From positions 434,001-498,000 of the forward strand of contig NZ_JBHSYO010000007.1 in assembly GCF_042662685.1 (NCBI RefSeq): a stretch of 64,000 nt of DNA. Direction: 5' to 3'. The position numbers and the translations under genes were made by a program. Every line of letters begins with the position of its first letter. The stretch's first letter is position 1. The DNA is from Pseudobowmanella zhangzhouensis (GTDB lineage Bacteria > Pseudomonadota > Gammaproteobacteria > Enterobacterales > Alteromonadaceae). The notes under the pieces were generated by a model. That model searched no databases and was not told the origin of the DNA. It saw only the letters and a program-made list of their open reading frames with translations. Of the stretch, positions 44,434 through 53,640 are shown one piece after another.

Positions 44434-44481
44434 CAAGCCAGAGCTGCGCGGTCAGACTGAACCCCCGCCAAATTTGGCAGT

Positions 44482-44513
44482 AAAAGATCCCTCTGCATGA
44501 CATGCAGAGGGAT
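44482..44513 (-). terminator. Terminator after the CrbS-like kinase gene
   Basis: A 13-base inverted repeat ATCCCTCTGCATG/CATGCAGAGGGAT (44487-44513) followed on minus by CTTTTA. Strong stem, weak T tract. Confidence 0.7.
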
Positions 44514-44516
44514 TGC

Positions 44517-47500
44517 TTATTTCACTAGTAAACTTTGCATCAGTGCCCTGAGTTTGGCCGGTTTAACTGGCTTGCTCAGATAACTGACCTGTTGTTGTTT
44601 GCACGCTTCGATCAGTTCTTCTTCACGATTGGCAGTAATCAGTATCGCCGGCAGGTAATCGTCACGATCACGGCGCAGATCCTGAATCAGTTGCAGGCCA
44701 TTTTGGTTATCACCCAGCTGATAATCCACCAATAACATACCGGGTGGGATCTCCTCTGCCAATGCTTTGGCCTGCGAGACATTATTGGCCACGCGGGATT
44801 TCACCTTCCACTTGTGTAACAGCGTTTCCATTGCATCCAGGTTAACGCGCTGATCATCTACCACCAGGGCGGTTAGGCCGCTAAGGCCAAGTTTATTAAC
44901 CCGGCTAACGTCGCTGACTTGTTTCTCTGCGGCACACATGGGCAGCTCAAACCAGAAGCAACTGCCTTTGCCGCTGACTGAACGCACTGAAATCGGACTG
45001 TTCAATTGCTGACCGAGACGGGCAACGACACTTAAGCCGAGGCCAAGGCCACGCTGCATTCTGTTTTCCACCCGATAAAAGTCATTGAAGACTTTACTCT
45101 GTTCGTCACGATCGATGCCTAAGCCACTGTCCCACACTTGCAGTAAAATATGCTCTCCGCGTTTGCGCGCGGCGATAATTACGCCGCCCTGTTCGGTGTA
45201 TTTAACGGCATTGGATAACAGGTTTCGTACGATACGATGCAAATAGGTGGGGTCGGTATTGACCCACACATCCGGAATATGGCTGCGTAAGCGCAAACCT
45301 TTGTGTTCTGCTTTCATACTGAATTCATGCACCAGCGACTGCATAACATTTCGCAGTGAGCAGGGGTGGGGCTTGGGTTGTAAATCCCCCTGATCGAGGC
45401 GGGCAATATCCAGCAAGGTAGCGATTAACGCTTCACTGGCCAATACACTGTCATTGAGCTTGTCTAATACTTCCCGATCGTTAGCTCGCAACTGAGATTC
45501 CTGCAATGAACTCAAATACAGTTTGGCAGCGTTGAGCGGCTGTAAAATGTCGTGGCTGGCCAGCGCCAGGAAGCGGGTTTTACTGGCATTGGCGTGTTCC
45601 GCGGCTTTGCGCGCATTGACGATTTCCTTTTCAGCGTCAGCGCGGCGCTCGATTTCTTTGCGAAGTTCCGCGTTAATCGCGTGTACCTCTTCGCTGCGTT
45701 TCTGAATGCGGTTTTCCAAGTCAATATTGGCCTCTTCCAGTGCCTGCTGAATTTCGATGTGCGCGGTGATGTCGTTAAACGAGGTAACAAAGCCGCCCCC
45801 GGGCAGCGGATTGCCGACCATTTCGATGACTTTGCCATCGCTGCGCTGACGTAAAAAGCGATGGGGTGTGCCTTGTCGCAAATGCTCCATACGCTTGGCG
45901 ACCAGCATATCCACTTCACCCACGCCGCACTCACCGCGTTCGGCGTTGTAGCGCACCAGATGTTCAATGGGCATGCCCGCTCGGATCATGCCATCCGGAT
46001 AATTGAACAGATCCAGATAACGTTTATTCCAGGCAACCAGATTAAGATTGCGATCTACCACCGAGATCCCCTGATCTAAGTTTTCCAGCGAGGTAAGCAG
46101 CGCACTCATATTAAATTTCAGCGCGGCGGTGGTGTCATCGAAGAAATTCACCACTTCCTCGAAATCCAGCTTGCGGCCACCGATGGCGCTGTCAATGATG
46201 GCTTTGGCACTGGAAGCGCCTATTACGCCCCCCAGCGCCCGTTCACAAAACTGCAGAAAGTCATCGGTCGGTGCTTGCTGGGCGGTCAGGTGCTCATCCA
46301 CGGTGGCGTTGTAGTCGTCGAGAAATACCGCACATCGTTGCTCTCCGAGAAACATAGTCAGCAGGGTTATCAGATCCGCGACGGTGGTGTTGGCAGTCGG
46401 TTTGAGAGCGGCATTGAGGTAAGGATCTTTAGGCGCCACAAAGGCCTGGGCCTGGATACGATCGATTAAACGGGGTTGTGAGGTGATGGAAAACAACGCA
46501 TAGGCCAGACAGTTGGCAATTAAACTCAGCACCGCGCCCTGCACAATCACATGGTTTTGTATCACAACGGCCGCGTCAGTCAGCAAGGGTAACAGCAGCC
46601 ATAACACCCAGGTAAACATGGCGGCTAACAGCCCGGCATACACCCCATGGGCATGGCCGCGCTTCCAGTACAAGCCGCCGACAATGGCGGGCAGCAACTG
46701 AATCACCAGTGAGAAGGCTATCCAACCGATTGACGCCAGTGATTTACTGCCGGTCATTTGCTGATTATATAAATATGCCAGCAACAGCAGCATGCCAATG
46801 GTTAAACGCCTTACGGCCAGAATTGTTGGGGTAAATCCGCTGCCGATATGACTACGTGAGGCCAGATATTTAGGCAGAATCACATCGTTGGTGATCATGG
46901 TTGAAAGCGTCAACGTCGCGACAATGATCATCGCTGTGGCGGCAGATAAGCCACCCAAAAATACCAGCATTTTTATCAGTGGAATATCCGATAGCAGGGC
47001 CAGTGACAATACATAGGTGTCTGGTTCGATTTGTGCCGGCGACAGTAAAGCATGGCCGAAGGTAGCTATCACCGGGATGATGAGCGCCAATACCGCCAGG
47101 TATAGAGGGAAAGTCCAGCGCGCAATTTTCAGATGTTTTAAGTCGAGATTATCAATAATCGAAACATGGAATTGACGTGGCAGACAGATCACTGCCGCAG
47201 CGGCGATCAGGGTCTGTAGCCAGAACGACAAGGAGCTTACCCCCTGCAGGCTGTAACTTTGGATAATTGCGTCCACTGGCAGGGCATTATCTGAACTATG
47301 CCACACCCACCAGGCAACCAGCGCCACCGCTGCCAATGCAAGAATCTTAATCAATGACTCAAACGCAATGGCCAGCATCAGCCCGCGGCGGTATTCGGTC
47401 ACATCTGCGTGTTTGGTGCCGAAGTAGATGGCGAAGATACCGATAAATAAAGCCGCCAAAAATACGATGCCGCTGGCTTCTGTTTCGCCGGAAACCAATA

Positions 47501-47924
47501 AAAATGCCGAACCAATCGCTTTGAGCTGGAGGGCGATATAGGGAATGGTTGCTAACAGTGCAATCAGGGTGACCAGCAACGCGACTGTTTGACGTTTGCC
47601 GTAGCGCGAGGCGATAAAGTCAGCAATGGTGGTGATGCGTTGCTTTTTACTGACCAGCGCCAGTTTATAGATAAAGCGATAGCCAAACAGATACAGCAAC
47701 ACCGGGCCAAGCAGAATGGGTAAATAGTCCCATTGATGTCGTGCCGCTTCGCCTACCGCCCCGAAATAAGTCCATGCCGTGCAGTAAATTGCCAGCGCCA
47801 GCGAATAGGTTAATGGATGGCCGGTCAGTTTTCTCGCTGTCGGTGAATTGGCGTCGCCCCAGCGCGCCAGCCAGAAAAGACCTGCAAGATACAACAGGGC
47901 AATTGCCACCCAACCTAACGCCAT
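44517..47924 (-). CDS. CrbS-like hybrid histidine kinase with Na+/solute symporter domain
   Basis: An 1135-residue sensor: an SSS-type symporter domain with about 13 helices (1-500), a linker of the STAC kind, a PAS domain (about 640-750, LDQGISVVDRNLNLVAWNKRYLDLF), a coiled coil, HisKA (FLALASHDILQPLN), HATPase (DSGLGIDRDEQSKVFNDF) and a C-terminal receiver (LLVDYQLGDNQNGLQL). The layout is that of CrbS, which with CrbR drives the acetate switch by activating acs and the actP-type symporter in Vibrio and Pseudomonas. Divergent placement beside DUF4212-actP supports this; no crbR is in the window. Confidence 0.9.
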   Translation of the reverse strand: MALGWVAIALLYLAGLFWLARWGDANSPTARKLTGHPLTYSLALAIYCTAWTYFGAVGEAARHQWDYLPILLGPVLLYLFGYRFIYKLALVSKKQRITTIADFIASRYGKRQTVALLVTLIALLATIPYIALQLKAIGSAFLLVSGETEASGIVFLAALFIGIFAIYFGTKHADVTEYRRGLMLAIAFESLIKILALAAVALVAWWVWHSSDNALPVDAIIQSYSLQGVSSLSFWLQTLIAAAAVICLPRQFHVSIIDNLDLKHLKIARWTFPLYLAVLALIIPVIATFGHALLSPAQIEPDTYVLSLALLSDIPLIKMLVFLGGLSAATAMIIVATLTLSTMITNDVILPKYLASRSHIGSGFTPTILAVRRLTIGMLLLLAYLYNQQMTGSKSLASIGWIAFSLVIQLLPAIVGGLYWKRGHAHGVYAGLLAAMFTWVLWLLLPLLTDAAVVIQNHVIVQGAVLSLIANCLAYALFSITSQPRLIDRIQAQAFVAPKDPYLNAALKPTANTTVADLITLLTMFLGEQRCAVFLDDYNATVDEHLTAQQAPTDDFLQFCERALGGVIGASSAKAIIDSAIGGRKLDFEEVVNFFDDTTAALKFNMSALLTSLENLDQGISVVDRNLNLVAWNKRYLDLFNYPDGMIRAGMPIEHLVRYNAERGECGVGEVDMLVAKRMEHLRQGTPHRFLRQRSDGKVIEMVGNPLPGGGFVTSFNDITAHIEIQQALEEANIDLENRIQKRSEEVHAINAELRKEIERRADAEKEIVNARKAAEHANASKTRFLALASHDILQPLNAAKLYLSSLQESQLRANDREVLDKLNDSVLASEALIATLLDIARLDQGDLQPKPHPCSLRNVMQSLVHEFSMKAEHKGLRLRSHIPDVWVNTDPTYLHRIVRNLLSNAVKYTEQGGVIIAARKRGEHILLQVWDSGLGIDRDEQSKVFNDFYRVENRMQRGLGLGLSVVARLGQQLNSPISVRSVSGKGSCFWFELPMCAAEKQVSDVSRVNKLGLSGLTALVVDDQRVNLDAMETLLHKWKVKSRVANNVSQAKALAEEIPPGMLLVDYQLGDNQNGLQLIQDLRRDRDDYLPAILITANREEELIEACKQQQVSYLSKPVKPAKLRALMQSLLVK

Positions 47925-48115
47925 GAGTTGTTCCCTTTTTTAATCAATAAGTCACTGTATCACAGACAGAATCTGCCCCTGTAGTGTTACGACTAAGGTC
48001 TGATTTAACACTTGATTAACACCATCTACAGTACAAAACGTGCGCAATAGTACCCGGGCGGGTGACGGGCAACGCGCGAAGTTACACGATAAAAAACCAA
48101 ATAAGGGGAGCAGTC

Positions 48116-48382
48116 ATGGCTTTCAGAAGTGAAGAAGATGCCAAAAATTATTGGCGCGAGAACGTCAGCCTGATGGTCAAGCTTATGATCATCTGGTTTG
48201 TCGTATCCTTTGGATGCGGCATCCTGTTCGTTGATGCACTAAACAACATCCAGCTGGGCGGATACAAACTGGGATTCTGGTTTGCACAGCAGGGGTCCAT
48301 TTACACCTTCCTTGTGCTGATTTGGTACTACGCCAAAGCCATGGGCAAGCTTGACGCCAAATACGGCGTGAACGAAGACTGA
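48116..48382 (+). CDS. DUF4212 small subunit of the sodium/solute symporter
   Basis: An 88-residue two-helix membrane protein with the family start (DAKNYWRENVSLMVKLMIIWFVVSFG). DUF4212 proteins always precede VC_2705-type symporters and are thought to be a small subunit. The ATG at 48116 has a GGGGAG site six bases upstream; the longer in-frame GTG start (48062) has none. The symporter gene follows after 11 bases. Confidence 0.92.
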   Translation: MAFRSEEDAKNYWRENVSLMVKLMIIWFVVSFGCGILFVDALNNIQLGGYKLGFWFAQQGSIYTFLVLIWYYAKAMGKLDAKYGVNED

Positions 48383-48393
48383 GGAGCAGCGCA

Positions 48394-50127
48394 ATGGATT
48401 TACAAACCTTAACGTACATTGTGGTGGGTGCAACGTTTGCGCTGTACATCGGTATCGCTATTTGGGCGCGTGCCGGCTCCACTAAAGAATTCTATGTCGC
48501 GGGCGGCGGGGTTAACCCGGTTGCCAACGGTATGGCCACAGCTGCGGACTGGATGTCAGCCGCATCATTTATTTCCATGGCAGGTTTGATTGCCTTTATG
48601 GGATACGGCGGTTCGGTGTTCCTGATGGGCTGGACCGGTGGTTACGTAATTTTGGCTATGTTACTGGCGCCGTACCTGCGTAAATACGGCAAATTTACTG
48701 TGCCAGAGTTTATCGGTGATCGCTTCTACTCTAACGCTGCGCGCGTCGTTGCGGTGGTGTGTCTGATTATCTGTTCGGTGACCTATGTTATCGGTCAGAT
48801 GAAAGGGGTTGGTGTTGCGTTCGCCCGCTTCCTGGAAGTGTCCTATGACATGGGTCTGTATATCGGTATGACGATCGTGTTTATCTACGCTGTATTGGGT
48901 GGCATGAAAGGGATTACCTACACTCAGATTGCTCAATACTGTGTATTGATTCTGGCCTACACCATTCCTGCGGTATTTATCTCACTGCAACTGACCGGTA
49001 ACCCACTGCCGCAGTTAGGTCTGGGTAGCACTATGGCGGATGGTTCTGGTGTCTATATGCTGGATCGTCTCGATCAGGTGGTTACAGAGTTAGGTTTCGC
49101 ACAGTATACGGTGAGTAAGCGCGGCGATACCCTGAATATGTTCGTATACACCATGTCACTGATGATCGGTACGGCGGGTCTGCCCCACGTTATTATCCGT
49201 TTCTTCACGGTACCAAAGGTAAAAGATGCACGTTCTTCAGCCGGTTACGCCCTGCTTTTTATCGCGATTCTGTATACCACAGCACCTGCAGTAGCAGCGA
49301 TGGCACGTTTAAATCTGCACCAGACTATCGAGCCGGTAGCGGGTCAGAACATTGCCTATGACGAGCGTCCAGCCTGGTTTAAAAACTGGGAAAAGACTGG
49401 TCTGCTGGCATTTGAAGATAAAAACGGTGATGGCCGCATTCAGTATTCTGCTGATAAAGCCACCAACGAAATGGTTAAAGTTGATAACGACATTATGGTA
49501 CTGGCGAACCCTGAGATTGCCAAACTGCCTAACTGGGTGATTGCTTTGGTCGCCGCCGGTGGTCTGGCAGCCGCATTGTCTACTGCTGCGGGCTTGTTAT
49601 TGGCGATTGCTTCAGCAATTTCCCATGATCTGCTCAAAGGTATTCTCAAGCCGGATATGGATGAGAAGAGTGAGTTAATGTGGAGCCGTGTGGCAATGGT
49701 TGGTGCAATCGGCGTGGCTGGCTATCTGGGGTTAAATCCACCCGGATTTGCGGCTGGGACGGTGGCACTGGCATTTGGTCTGGCTGCGTCGTCTATCTTC
49801 CCGGCACTGATGATGGGTATCTTCAGTAAGCGTGTGAATATGCAAGGCGCTATAGCAGGTATGATCGCCGGTATCTTTATCACCCTGTTCTATGTATTCC
49901 AGCACAAAGGCTTGTTCTTTATTCCCGAGTGGACGTATCTGGAAAGCTGGGGCAGCAACTGGTTTATGGGGATCGAACCCAACGCCTTCGGTGCAATTGG
50001 TGCCATCGTGAACTTTGCAGTTGCCTACATTGTATCCAGCATGACGGCGGAACCGCCACAGCACGTACAGGATATGGTTGAATACATCCGTATTCCGGTG
50101 GGTGCAGGTCAGGCACAGGATCACTAA
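48394..50127 (+). CDS. ActP-type Na+/acetate (monocarboxylate) symporter, VC_2705 family
   Basis: A 577-residue SSS-family symporter with about 13 helices; ATAADWMSAASFISMAGL and LAAALSTAAGLLLAIASAISHDLL are the sodium-site helices. A large extracytoplasmic insert (about 310-375) carries DKNGDGRIQYSA, an EF-hand-like calcium loop. By its neighbourhood (CrbS-like kinase, DUF4212) it probably imports acetate or a related short-chain acid. GAGGAGC ribosome-binding site. Confidence 0.92.
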   Translation: MDLQTLTYIVVGATFALYIGIAIWARAGSTKEFYVAGGGVNPVANGMATAADWMSAASFISMAGLIAFMGYGGSVFLMGWTGGYVILAMLLAPYLRKYGKFTVPEFIGDRFYSNAARVVAVVCLIICSVTYVIGQMKGVGVAFARFLEVSYDMGLYIGMTIVFIYAVLGGMKGITYTQIAQYCVLILAYTIPAVFISLQLTGNPLPQLGLGSTMADGSGVYMLDRLDQVVTELGFAQYTVSKRGDTLNMFVYTMSLMIGTAGLPHVIIRFFTVPKVKDARSSAGYALLFIAILYTTAPAVAAMARLNLHQTIEPVAGQNIAYDERPAWFKNWEKTGLLAFEDKNGDGRIQYSADKATNEMVKVDNDIMVLANPEIAKLPNWVIALVAAGGLAAALSTAAGLLLAIASAISHDLLKGILKPDMDEKSELMWSRVAMVGAIGVAGYLGLNPPGFAAGTVALAFGLAASSIFPALMMGIFSKRVNMQGAIAGMIAGIFITLFYVFQHKGLFFIPEWTYLESWGSNWFMGIEPNAFGAIGAIVNFAVAYIVSSMTAEPPQHVQDMVEYIRIPVGAGQAQDH

Positions 50128-50144
50128 GCTAAAATGTGATGACG

Positions 50145-50172
50145 AAAGGGCGCTGCGGCGCCCTTTATTTTG
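50145..50172 (+). terminator. Terminator after the symporter gene
   Basis: AAAGGGCGC/GCGCCCTTT stem (50145-50166) with a TGCG loop followed by ATTTTG. Confidence 0.8.
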
Positions 50173-50185
50173 TAAGGCTAATTAT

Positions 50186-50199
50186 TTGAATTACATCAA
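50186..50199 (+). promoter_or_regulatory. FNR-type box candidate
   Basis: TTGAA-TTAC-ATCAA matches nine of ten bases of the FNR/EtrA consensus TTGAT-N4-ATCAA. It lies 70 bases upstream of the gene at 50269, within activator range. Confidence 0.4.
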
Positions 50200-50268
50200 A
50201 AAACTGCACAGCCAAATGCATCGTAGCGGTGTTATATTGAACAAAATCATCAGTAAGAGTGAGTCGTA

Positions 50269-50757
50269 ATGTTTACTAATAAACATGTCATCGTGGCCAT
50301 GATTGTCGCCCCCATTCTGGCAGTACTGGCCTATTTTGGAACGGACGCCATCGTGTCAGAAACCCCTCAAGCCGCGCAGCAGGGGCAAACTTATCAATTG
50401 GTTGCGAAACCTAATTGTCGTTATCAAAGCGGCGTATGCGGCATGCAAAATGGCGATGTTGAGCTGGATCTTCAGTTACAAACTGATCCGCAGGGCCAGC
50501 TCAGATTATTGCTGAACAGTAATTTGCCGTTGCAAGGAGCCAAGCTGGCCTGGGCCAATGGCGATCCAGTGCCATTAACTGCGACCCAACAAGATGCACA
50601 ACAATGGCAATTGCTGTTGGCAGAGCGTCCGGCCAAGGATGCACAGTTGCGTCTGGTGGTGAGTATTAATGACTCGCTGTATTTCGCCGAGACCGGCACG
50701 GTATTTTTTGATTACGAAACTATTTTTGGTCAGGATTTTCGCCGCGGAGGTAACTAA
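50269..50757 (+). CDS. Membrane-anchored periplasmic protein, unrecognised
   Basis: A 162-residue protein with an N-terminal uncleaved or cleaved signal anchor (about 8-26), then a beta-rich periplasmic domain with a Cys pair (PNCRYQSGVCG, possible disulfide) near residue 55. I do not recognise the family. Its stop overlaps the start of the DUF294 gene (TAATG), so it is coupled to the nucleotidyltransferase and exonuclease genes; it may be their envelope-facing partner, which is a guess from position. Confidence 0.6.
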   Translation: MFTNKHVIVAMIVAPILAVLAYFGTDAIVSETPQAAQQGQTYQLVAKPNCRYQSGVCGMQNGDVELDLQLQTDPQGQLRLLLNSNLPLQGAKLAWANGDPVPLTATQQDAQQWQLLLAERPAKDAQLRLVVSINDSLYFAETGTVFFDYETIFGQDFRRGGN

Positions 50758-52622
50758 TGACCGACATTGAATCCAATCCTGAATTGCTGATGGTGGTGGA
50801 CTTTCTTGTCACCTGTCCGCCGTTTGATTTGCTGGAAGACGCACAATTACACCAGTTGGCAAGCAGTATTGAGGTTCAATACTACCGCAAAGGACATATT
50901 TGCGGACAAAGTGGCTTAGGTGGTCTGCGCATTATTCGAAGTGGCGCGATTGATATCCGCTCGCAGGATGACCGGCTGGTGCAGCGCATGGGCGAAGGTG
51001 AAAGCTACAACCTTGCCAGCCTGCTGGAGGAATACCCTGATGCAGTGGTCAAACTTTATGAAGATTCACTGCTGTATACCGTACCCGATGACGTGTTTCG
51101 CGAAATCGCCAGCCATAACCGTGATTTTGATCGTTATTATCATCGTCAGATAAACCGGCGCTTACGTCGCGCGGCGCGCTATACGCCAGAACCACATAAT
51201 ATGATGCGTACAGTGGAAAGCGTTATGGCGCGGGACATATTGTCATTCGGGCCAGAGACCCCCATCCGCCATGCTGCACAAGCGATGTCAGCGCGACGCA
51301 TCTCCTCGGCACCGGTGCTGGAAAATGATCGTCTGGTTGGCATCATAACTGACCGGGACTTTCGCAGTCGGGTGATTGCGGCTGGGCTGGATTATAACGA
51401 ACCGGTCAGTCAGGTTATGACCTGCGACCCAATCAGCGTTAATAAAGAGCAGACCCTGTTTGATGCCACCTTATTGATGGTAAAACGCAAGATTCACCAC
51501 TTGCCTGTGGTAGAAAAGCACGACAAAGGCCATTTAGTTGGCATCATTACTTCGTCGGATTTAATGCTGGCACGCCAGGATGACCCGGTGTACGTGGTGC
51601 AGCATATTGGTCGCGCCAACGATATTCAGGCGATGAAGACGGTCGTCGATGGTATGCCGGGCATGATGGTGGAATGGCTAAATGCGGGCATTAAGGTTAG
51701 TCAGGTTAGTCATTTTCTTACTGCGATCAGCGACGCAGTGACCCGGCGCTTAATTGAGATGTATCAGGACAAACAGGGCCGCGCACCGGTAGCCTTCTGT
51801 TGGCTGGGTTTTGGTTCGCAAGGCCGTGCGGAACAGCTGGTGAATGCCGATCAGGATAACGGTATGGTCATTGCCGATGAGGCCAGCGACGAGCAGTTAG
51901 CCTGGTTTAAAGACATGGCCAAATTTGTCTGTGATGGTCTGAATGAATGTGGCTACGTGTATTGTCCCGGGCAGGTGATGGCGATGACCGACGAATGGCG
52001 TCAGCCCCTCAAGAACTGGCGCAATACCGTAAATAAATGGACCCTGAGCCCGACGCCTGCTGCGGTAATGCGGGTCAGTATTTTCTTTGATTTACGTGCC
52101 GTTTACGGGGATGAATCCCTGTGTAAAGCCTTGCAGGCGCATATGCTCGAGCAAGCCTCCAGTAACTCGATTTTTTTGGCGGCACTGGCAGCCAATGTGT
52201 TGGAACAATCGCCCCCGCTGGGGATATTTCGTCGGTTTATCGTCGAGCGAAATGGCGAGCATAAAGATAATCTGGATCTGAAAAAGCGTGGCGTGATCCC
52301 GATTATAGATATGATGCGCATTCACTCGCTTGCCAATAAGATTGCGGCGGTAAATACGACGGAACGCATCGAAGCACTGGTACAGGCCAAAGTGTTGACG
52401 GTAAAAGACAGCCGCAATATGCAGGACGCCTATGATTTTATTATGCAAACCCGCGCCCGCGCGCAGGCGGCGGCCATCGAAAAGCAAGGTGTTGAAGCCG
52501 TCAGTAATTATATCGACCCGGATACGCTGCCAGATACCCAGCGACGCCATCTGAAAGATGCCTTTACAGTAGTGCATGATGCGCAATCTGCAATTCGTCT
52601 GCGATACCGGGGTGGTATGTAA
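50757..52622 (+). CDS. DUF294 nucleotidyltransferase-like protein with cNMP and CBS domains
   Basis: A 621-residue signalling protein: a cyclic-nucleotide-binding-like domain (about 15-130), a CBS pair (about 155-275; VMARDILSFGPETPIRHAAQAM, VGIITDRDFRS, VGIITSSDLML), a nucleotidyltransferase-like domain with GFGSQGRAEQLVNADQDNGM (the G-S and D-x-D metal motif, about 345-365), and a helical DUF294 C-terminal domain. GlnD-like chemistry has been suggested for the family. The exonuclease gene follows, overlapping by one base. Confidence 0.9.
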   Translation: MTDIESNPELLMVVDFLVTCPPFDLLEDAQLHQLASSIEVQYYRKGHICGQSGLGGLRIIRSGAIDIRSQDDRLVQRMGEGESYNLASLLEEYPDAVVKLYEDSLLYTVPDDVFREIASHNRDFDRYYHRQINRRLRRAARYTPEPHNMMRTVESVMARDILSFGPETPIRHAAQAMSARRISSAPVLENDRLVGIITDRDFRSRVIAAGLDYNEPVSQVMTCDPISVNKEQTLFDATLLMVKRKIHHLPVVEKHDKGHLVGIITSSDLMLARQDDPVYVVQHIGRANDIQAMKTVVDGMPGMMVEWLNAGIKVSQVSHFLTAISDAVTRRLIEMYQDKQGRAPVAFCWLGFGSQGRAEQLVNADQDNGMVIADEASDEQLAWFKDMAKFVCDGLNECGYVYCPGQVMAMTDEWRQPLKNWRNTVNKWTLSPTPAAVMRVSIFFDLRAVYGDESLCKALQAHMLEQASSNSIFLAALAANVLEQSPPLGIFRRFIVERNGEHKDNLDLKKRGVIPIIDMMRIHSLANKIAAVNTTERIEALVQAKVLTVKDSRNMQDAYDFIMQTRARAQAAAIEKQGVEAVSNYIDPDTLPDTQRRHLKDAFTVVHDAQSAIRLRYRGGM

Positions 52623-53299
52623 TGTGGCTTGGCCTGCGCCGCCGATGGCACGCGCGTAAAATCGAAAAAACCTTATTAGGAAAGTACTTACAAGCACCGT
52701 TGATAAGTCACCGTCAGGATTGGAAAGACGTGACCTGGCTGGGAGTGGACATTGAAACGACCGATCTTGATCCCGCCAAAGGTGAGATCGTCAGTATTGG
52801 CTGGGTGCCGATGCGCGGTGGCAAGATACTCCTCGGTGAAGCGCGCCAGTTATTCGTTACCATTCGCAAAGAAGTGGGGCAAAGCGCTGTATTTCATCAA
52901 ATCAGCGATGATGACTTGCGCCATGGCATGAAGGCGTCTGAGATGCTGGCGGAGTTTCTGCAGGCTGCACGCGGTAGTGTGTTGGTGTTTCACAATGCAC
53001 AGCTAGATATGGCGTTTCTGAACAAACTCAGTCGACGTATTTACGGTGCGCCTATGCTATCGCAAATCGCCGACACACTGATTTGGGAGAAAAATAAGAT
53101 TTTCTCCCACTACCAGCACATTCCCCCGGATACGCTGCGCTTACATAATTGTCGACGTCGCTATAACCTGCCAATCTATCCAGCGCATAGCGCGTTGACC
53201 GATGCACTGGCCACGATTGAGCTACTGATGGCACAAATCTACAACATGGGCAATCAGGTTAATGTTGGTGATGTGCTCAGAAAATCGTCGCCATTCTGA
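52622..53299 (+). CDS. DEDDh 3'-5' exonuclease (DNA polymerase III epsilon-like)
   Basis: A 225-residue exonuclease-fold protein. Exo I is GVDIETTDLD, Exo II is FHNAQLDMAFL, Exo III is the HSALTDALAT block with histidine, giving DEDDh. The N-terminal about 35 residues are an extra basic segment. Neighbourhood with DUF294 and actP is recurrent in Shewanella/Alteromonas-type genomes, so it is unlikely to be the replicative DnaQ. Confidence 0.9.
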   Translation: MWLGLRRRWHARKIEKTLLGKYLQAPLISHRQDWKDVTWLGVDIETTDLDPAKGEIVSIGWVPMRGGKILLGEARQLFVTIRKEVGQSAVFHQISDDDLRHGMKASEMLAEFLQAARGSVLVFHNAQLDMAFLNKLSRRIYGAPMLSQIADTLIWEKNKIFSHYQHIPPDTLRLHNCRRRYNLPIYPAHSALTDALATIELLMAQIYNMGNQVNVGDVLRKSSPF

Positions 53300-53370
53300 G
53301 ATTTTTTTACTGACAGCACCGCTCGCGCTTGTTAGCGTGGAGATCTGTTATTCAGGGAGCGGTATCGAAA

Positions 53371-53640
53371 ATGGCAACATCTTCATCTGAGTTTTTGGTC
53401 TGGAGTAAGCGGGTCAGCACTCTGCTTATTTTACTCTGCGTCGTAGCCTTTATGTTCTGGCGTCAGCCGCAATGGCAGTTTCCTTTGTTGGGTGCGGTCG
53501 CGGTATTGATTGGGGTTCGCTTGTATCTGGGTTCCCGCACAAAATCGTCCGAAAGTAACAGTCTGTCATTCTGGCAGTCGCCGTTTCCCTATGTGCTCGG
53601 CTTTTTCTTGCTGTTTATTGCTGCGGTACTCACCTCATGA
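53371..53640 (+). CDS. Small membrane protein, unrecognised
   Basis: An 89-residue protein with three hydrophobic segments (about 14-30, 35-50, 68-86). The ATG at 53371 is chosen; the longer in-frame start at 53329 lies in sequence without a ribosome-binding site. The last codon overlaps the next start (ATGA), so it is coupled to the PH-domain gene and probably functions with it. Confidence 0.65.
   Translation: MATSSSEFLVWSKRVSTLLILLCVVAFMFWRQPQWQFPLLGAVAVLIGVRLYLGSRTKSSESNSLSFWQSPFPYVLGFFLLFIAAVLTS

Noticed and set aside
52092..52697. A 201-codon open frame on minus opposite the DUF294 and exonuclease genes
   Set aside because: Antisense to two confidently identified genes and with no family resemblance.
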